Shown in pieces: positions 62,107 through 64,000 of a DNA stretch of 64,000 bases. The translations under genes were made by a program, and so were the position numbers. Below the pieces are notes generated by a model. It saw nothing but the letters and a program-made list of their open reading frames with translations, was not told the DNA's origin and did no database searches. Every line of letters starts with the position of its first letter. Position 1 is the first letter of the stretch. Origin of the DNA: Pseudomonas fluorescens. GTDB lineage: Bacteria > Pseudomonadota > Gammaproteobacteria > Pseudomonadales > Pseudomonadaceae. Where the stretch lies: positions 1 to 64,000 of the forward strand of contig NZ_MSDF01000062.1 of NCBI RefSeq assembly GCF_002022275.1, given 5' to 3'.

Positions 62107-62480
62107 GCATAACAAGAATAAAAAGCACCAAACCTAATAAAAATAAGACGAAACGACTCTGACATAACAAAAACAACACGGCAGAGACGCAGCTAACAGA
62201 TTTTTTTGAAGAAGACAGGCTTCGCAGGGTACGGCATGCCGAAACCCGCAACCGGTAAGAGAAAAATAAAACTACCTCAGGTAGCTACCACTGGTTGGAT
62301 CGATTACGAAGAAGCAGGTCAGCGTTCAAAAAAATACGTTTGCTCTTGACCCCGGATGGGGGTCGCCAAAAACAGCGGTAAAGGGTAACGGTTGCCAAAA
62401 ACAACAATAGACCGCCCCTCAATAATAAAAAAAGAGCACGCAACGACAAATTAAAGGGGACCTTCGGGTCCCCTTTGTGC
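62107..62480 (+). ncRNA. crcY: CrcY small RNA (Hfq/Crc-sequestering)
   Basis: About 370 bases, without coding capacity, rich in CA motifs of the AAYAAYAA type that bind Hfq: 62111-62125, 62136-62147, 62166-62177, 62262-62272, 62396-62410 and 62421-62434. It ends in the hairpin AAAGGGGACC-TTCG-GGTCCCCTTT (62453-62476), as crcZ-type RNAs do. Promoter and CbrB site are directly upstream. Position after mvaB matches crcY of P. putida as I recall it (crcZ follows cbrB instead). The RNA titrates Hfq-Crc and so relieves carbon catabolite repression when preferred carbon runs out. Confidence 0.9.
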
Positions 62481-62521
62481 TTTCTGCCGTTTGATAGATT
62501 CAAAGCTGGCACCGATCAAAA

Positions 62522-62611
62522 TGTGGGAGCGGGCTTGCTCGCGAACGCGTTAGATCAGTCAATACATCTAGAGACTGTTACACCGCATTCGCGAGCAAGC
62601 CCGCTCCCACA
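62522..62611. repeat. REP pair hairpin
   Basis: TGTGGGAGCGGGCTTGCTCGCGAACGCG at the left and CGCATTCGCGAGCAAGCCCGCTCCCACA at the right, between crcY and the convergent acyl-CoA synthetase gene. Confidence 0.85.
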
Positions 62612-62625
62612 TTGGATATGCAGGG

Positions 62626-64000
62626 TTAGTCACACCGGGTTCGCAACTCCTCAATCGAAATCTCGCGCATGCGGAATTTCTGGATCTTGCCCGTCACCGT
62701 CATCGGAAATTCCTCCACAAACTTGAAATGTCTGGGCGTCTTGAAGTGCGCAATGCGGCCCTTGCACCAGGTCTGCAATTCCAGCTCGTTGGCCACGTGA
62801 CCCGGGTGGAACTTGACCCAGGCGACGATCTCTTCGCCATAACGCTCGTCCGGAATGCCGATGACCTGCACATCCGCCACCGCAGGGTGAGTGAAGAAAA
62901 ACTCCTCCAGCTCGCGCGGGTACACGTTCTCGCCACCGCGAATGATCATGTCCTTGTTGCGCCCGGCAATGCACACGTAGCCGTGCGCGTCCATGGTCGC
63001 CAGGTCGCCGGTGTGCATCCAGCCGGCGTCGTCGATGGCTTCGCGAGTGCCTTGCGGGTTATTCCAGTAACCGAGCATCACGCTGTAGCCACGGGTGCAC
63101 AACTCGCCGACTTCACCGCGCGCCACGGTGTTGCCATCGGTATCGATGATCTTGTTTTCCAGCTGCGGCTGGGTACGCCCGACGGTGGTCACGCGGCGTT
63201 CCAGGTCGTCATTTGCGCCGGTCTGCAGTGAGACAGGGCTGGTTTCGGTCATGCCATAGGCAATCTGCACTTCGCCCATGTGCAACTCGCTGATCACGCG
63301 ACGCATCACTTCGATGGGGCACGTAGCACCCGCCATGATGCCCGTGCGCAAGGTGGCCAGGTCGAACTCGCCACGTCGCGGGTGATCGAGCAGCGCGATG
63401 AACATCGTGGGCACGCCGTAGAGGCCGGTGGCGCGCTCCTCGGCGACGGCGCTCAAGGTGAGCAGCGGATCAAAGCCGTCATTCGGGTAAATCATGGTGG
63501 TGCCGTGGGTGATGCAGCCCAGGTTGCCCATCACCATGCCAAAGCAGTGATACAGCGGTACCGGAATCACTAGCCGGTCCTGCGCGCTGAGGCCCAGGCT
63601 TTCGCCGACCATGTAGCCGTTGTTGAGAATGTTGTGATGGCTGAGGGTCGCGCCCTTGGGGAAGCCGGTGGTGCCGGAGGTGTACTGGATGTTGACGGCC
63701 TGATCGAAGTGCAGGCTGGCCTGGCGGGCGTGCAGTTGCTCGGGAGGAACGCCGGCGCCGAGGGCCGCCAACTGCGACCAGGGCATGAAACCCGGTGGCG
63801 GGCTGGGGTCGAGGCTGATGATCGCACTCAGGTCGGGCTTCAACTCCTGCAACATCGCGTGGTAATCCGAGGTTTTGAACGACCCGGCGCACACCAGCCA
63901 TTGGCAACCGGACTGCTCGAGCACGTACTCCAGTTCGCTGCTGCGATAGGCCGGGTTGATGTTCACCAGAATCACCCCGAGCTTGGCGCTGGCAATCTGG
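62626..64000 (-). CDS. AMP-binding acyl-CoA synthetase (partial, N-terminus outside window)
   Basis: About 458 residues of the C-terminal part of an ANL-family ligase; the reading frame runs off the right edge. Core motifs are seen: YTSGTTGFPKGA (phosphate loop), YGMTETSPVSL, GWMHTGDLATMDAHGYV, GRNKDMIIRGGENVYPRELEEF and the C-terminal Lys in TVTGKIQKFRM. It activates a fatty or other carboxylic acid to its CoA thioester. Likely a medium-chain or branched acyl substrate given mvaB nearby, but this is a guess. The missing part should be about 100 residues. Confidence 0.9.
   Translation of the reverse strand, partial: QIASAKLGVILVNINPAYRSSELEYVLEQSGCQWLVCAGSFKTSDYHAMLQELKPDLSAIISLDPSPPPGFMPWSQLAALGAGVPPEQLHARQASLHFDQAVNIQYTSGTTGFPKGATLSHHNILNNGYMVGESLGLSAQDRLVIPVPLYHCFGMVMGNLGCITHGTTMIYPNDGFDPLLTLSAVAEERATGLYGVPTMFIALLDHPRRGEFDLATLRTGIMAGATCPIEVMRRVISELHMGEVQIAYGMTETSPVSLQTGANDDLERRVTTVGRTQPQLENKIIDTDGNTVARGEVGELCTRGYSVMLGYWNNPQGTREAIDDAGWMHTGDLATMDAHGYVCIAGRNKDMIIRGGENVYPRELEEFFFTHPAVADVQVIGIPDERYGEEIVAWVKFHPGHVANELELQTWCKGRIAHFKTPRHFKFVEEFPMTVTGKIQKFRMREISIEELRTRCD

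Noticed and set aside
61950..62520. Protein-coding gene between mvaB and the acyl-CoA synthetase
   Set aside because: No frame with a ribosome site or similarity; the sequence is explained by crcY.

Overview
The window looks like chromosome of a Pseudomonas of the fluorescens group. The GC content is high. Many intergenic gaps carry REP-type hairpins (TGTGGGAGCKGGCTTGCYYGCGA arms) or a second family built on GATCGTTCCCACGC arms. The gene content (liuR-mvaB followed by a Crc-sequestering RNA, sfnB, an AB-fused Mrp antiporter, a TamAB pair) is typical of that genus. Species is not assignable from sequence reading alone.

Layout. 0.4-6.2 kb: a leftward, tightly overlapping operon of type III secretion genes (53-aa protein, SctD, SctX-like, SctY-like, SctV) that ends in a secretin and a lipoprotein resembling Tad-pilus parts (CpaC/CpaD) rather than a usual SctC. 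6.2-7.7 kb: a small winged-helix regulator and a decayed sodC fragment. 7.7-11.6 kb: Dyp peroxidase, NADP-dependent glyceraldehyde-3-phosphate dehydrogenase, FUSC membrane protein. 11.6-15.3 kb: one 1219-aa AT-rich gene of unknown function with its own regulatory region, probably acquired. 15.8-21.5 kb: TetR regulator divergent from a four-gene ABC tripartite exporter. 21.6-27.7 kb: organosulfur acquisition genes (SfnB, FMN monooxygenase, companions) behind a sigma-54 promoter, then an XRE-cupin regulator divergent from an EamA exporter. 28.9-34.9 kb: six-gene Mrp/Pha Na+(K+)/H+ antiporter. 35.0-39.4 kb: HIT protein, a candidate type III effector behind a hrp box, a HxlR/SDR/NTF2 group, and a DUF6124-type gene with a long structured leader. 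39.5-44.1 kb: cysS, glnS, ppiB, lpxH. 44.3-49.0 kb: MarR-controlled EmrAB-OMF efflux operon. 49.3-58 kb: tamB, tamA, GNAT, xthA, PstS-OmpA fusion. 58-64 kb: acyl-CoA dehydrogenase/LysR, liuR, mvaB, the sRNA crcY with CbrB and sigma-54 sites, and a truncated acyl-CoA synthetase.

Three themes stand out. (1) A partial, hybrid type III secretion operon and, 30 kb away, a separate HrpL-type promoter in front of a Cys/His protein. (2) Regulatory RNA: crcY, a complex leader that can pair with the ribosome site of a DUF6124 gene, and an orphan terminator upstream of the AT-rich gene. (3) Several regulator/operator pairs readable directly as palindromes (MarR, TetR, LiuR, XRE-cupin, HxlR).

All functions are inferred by reading; no database search was run. 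Start sites were chosen by Shine-Dalgarno position and family habit.
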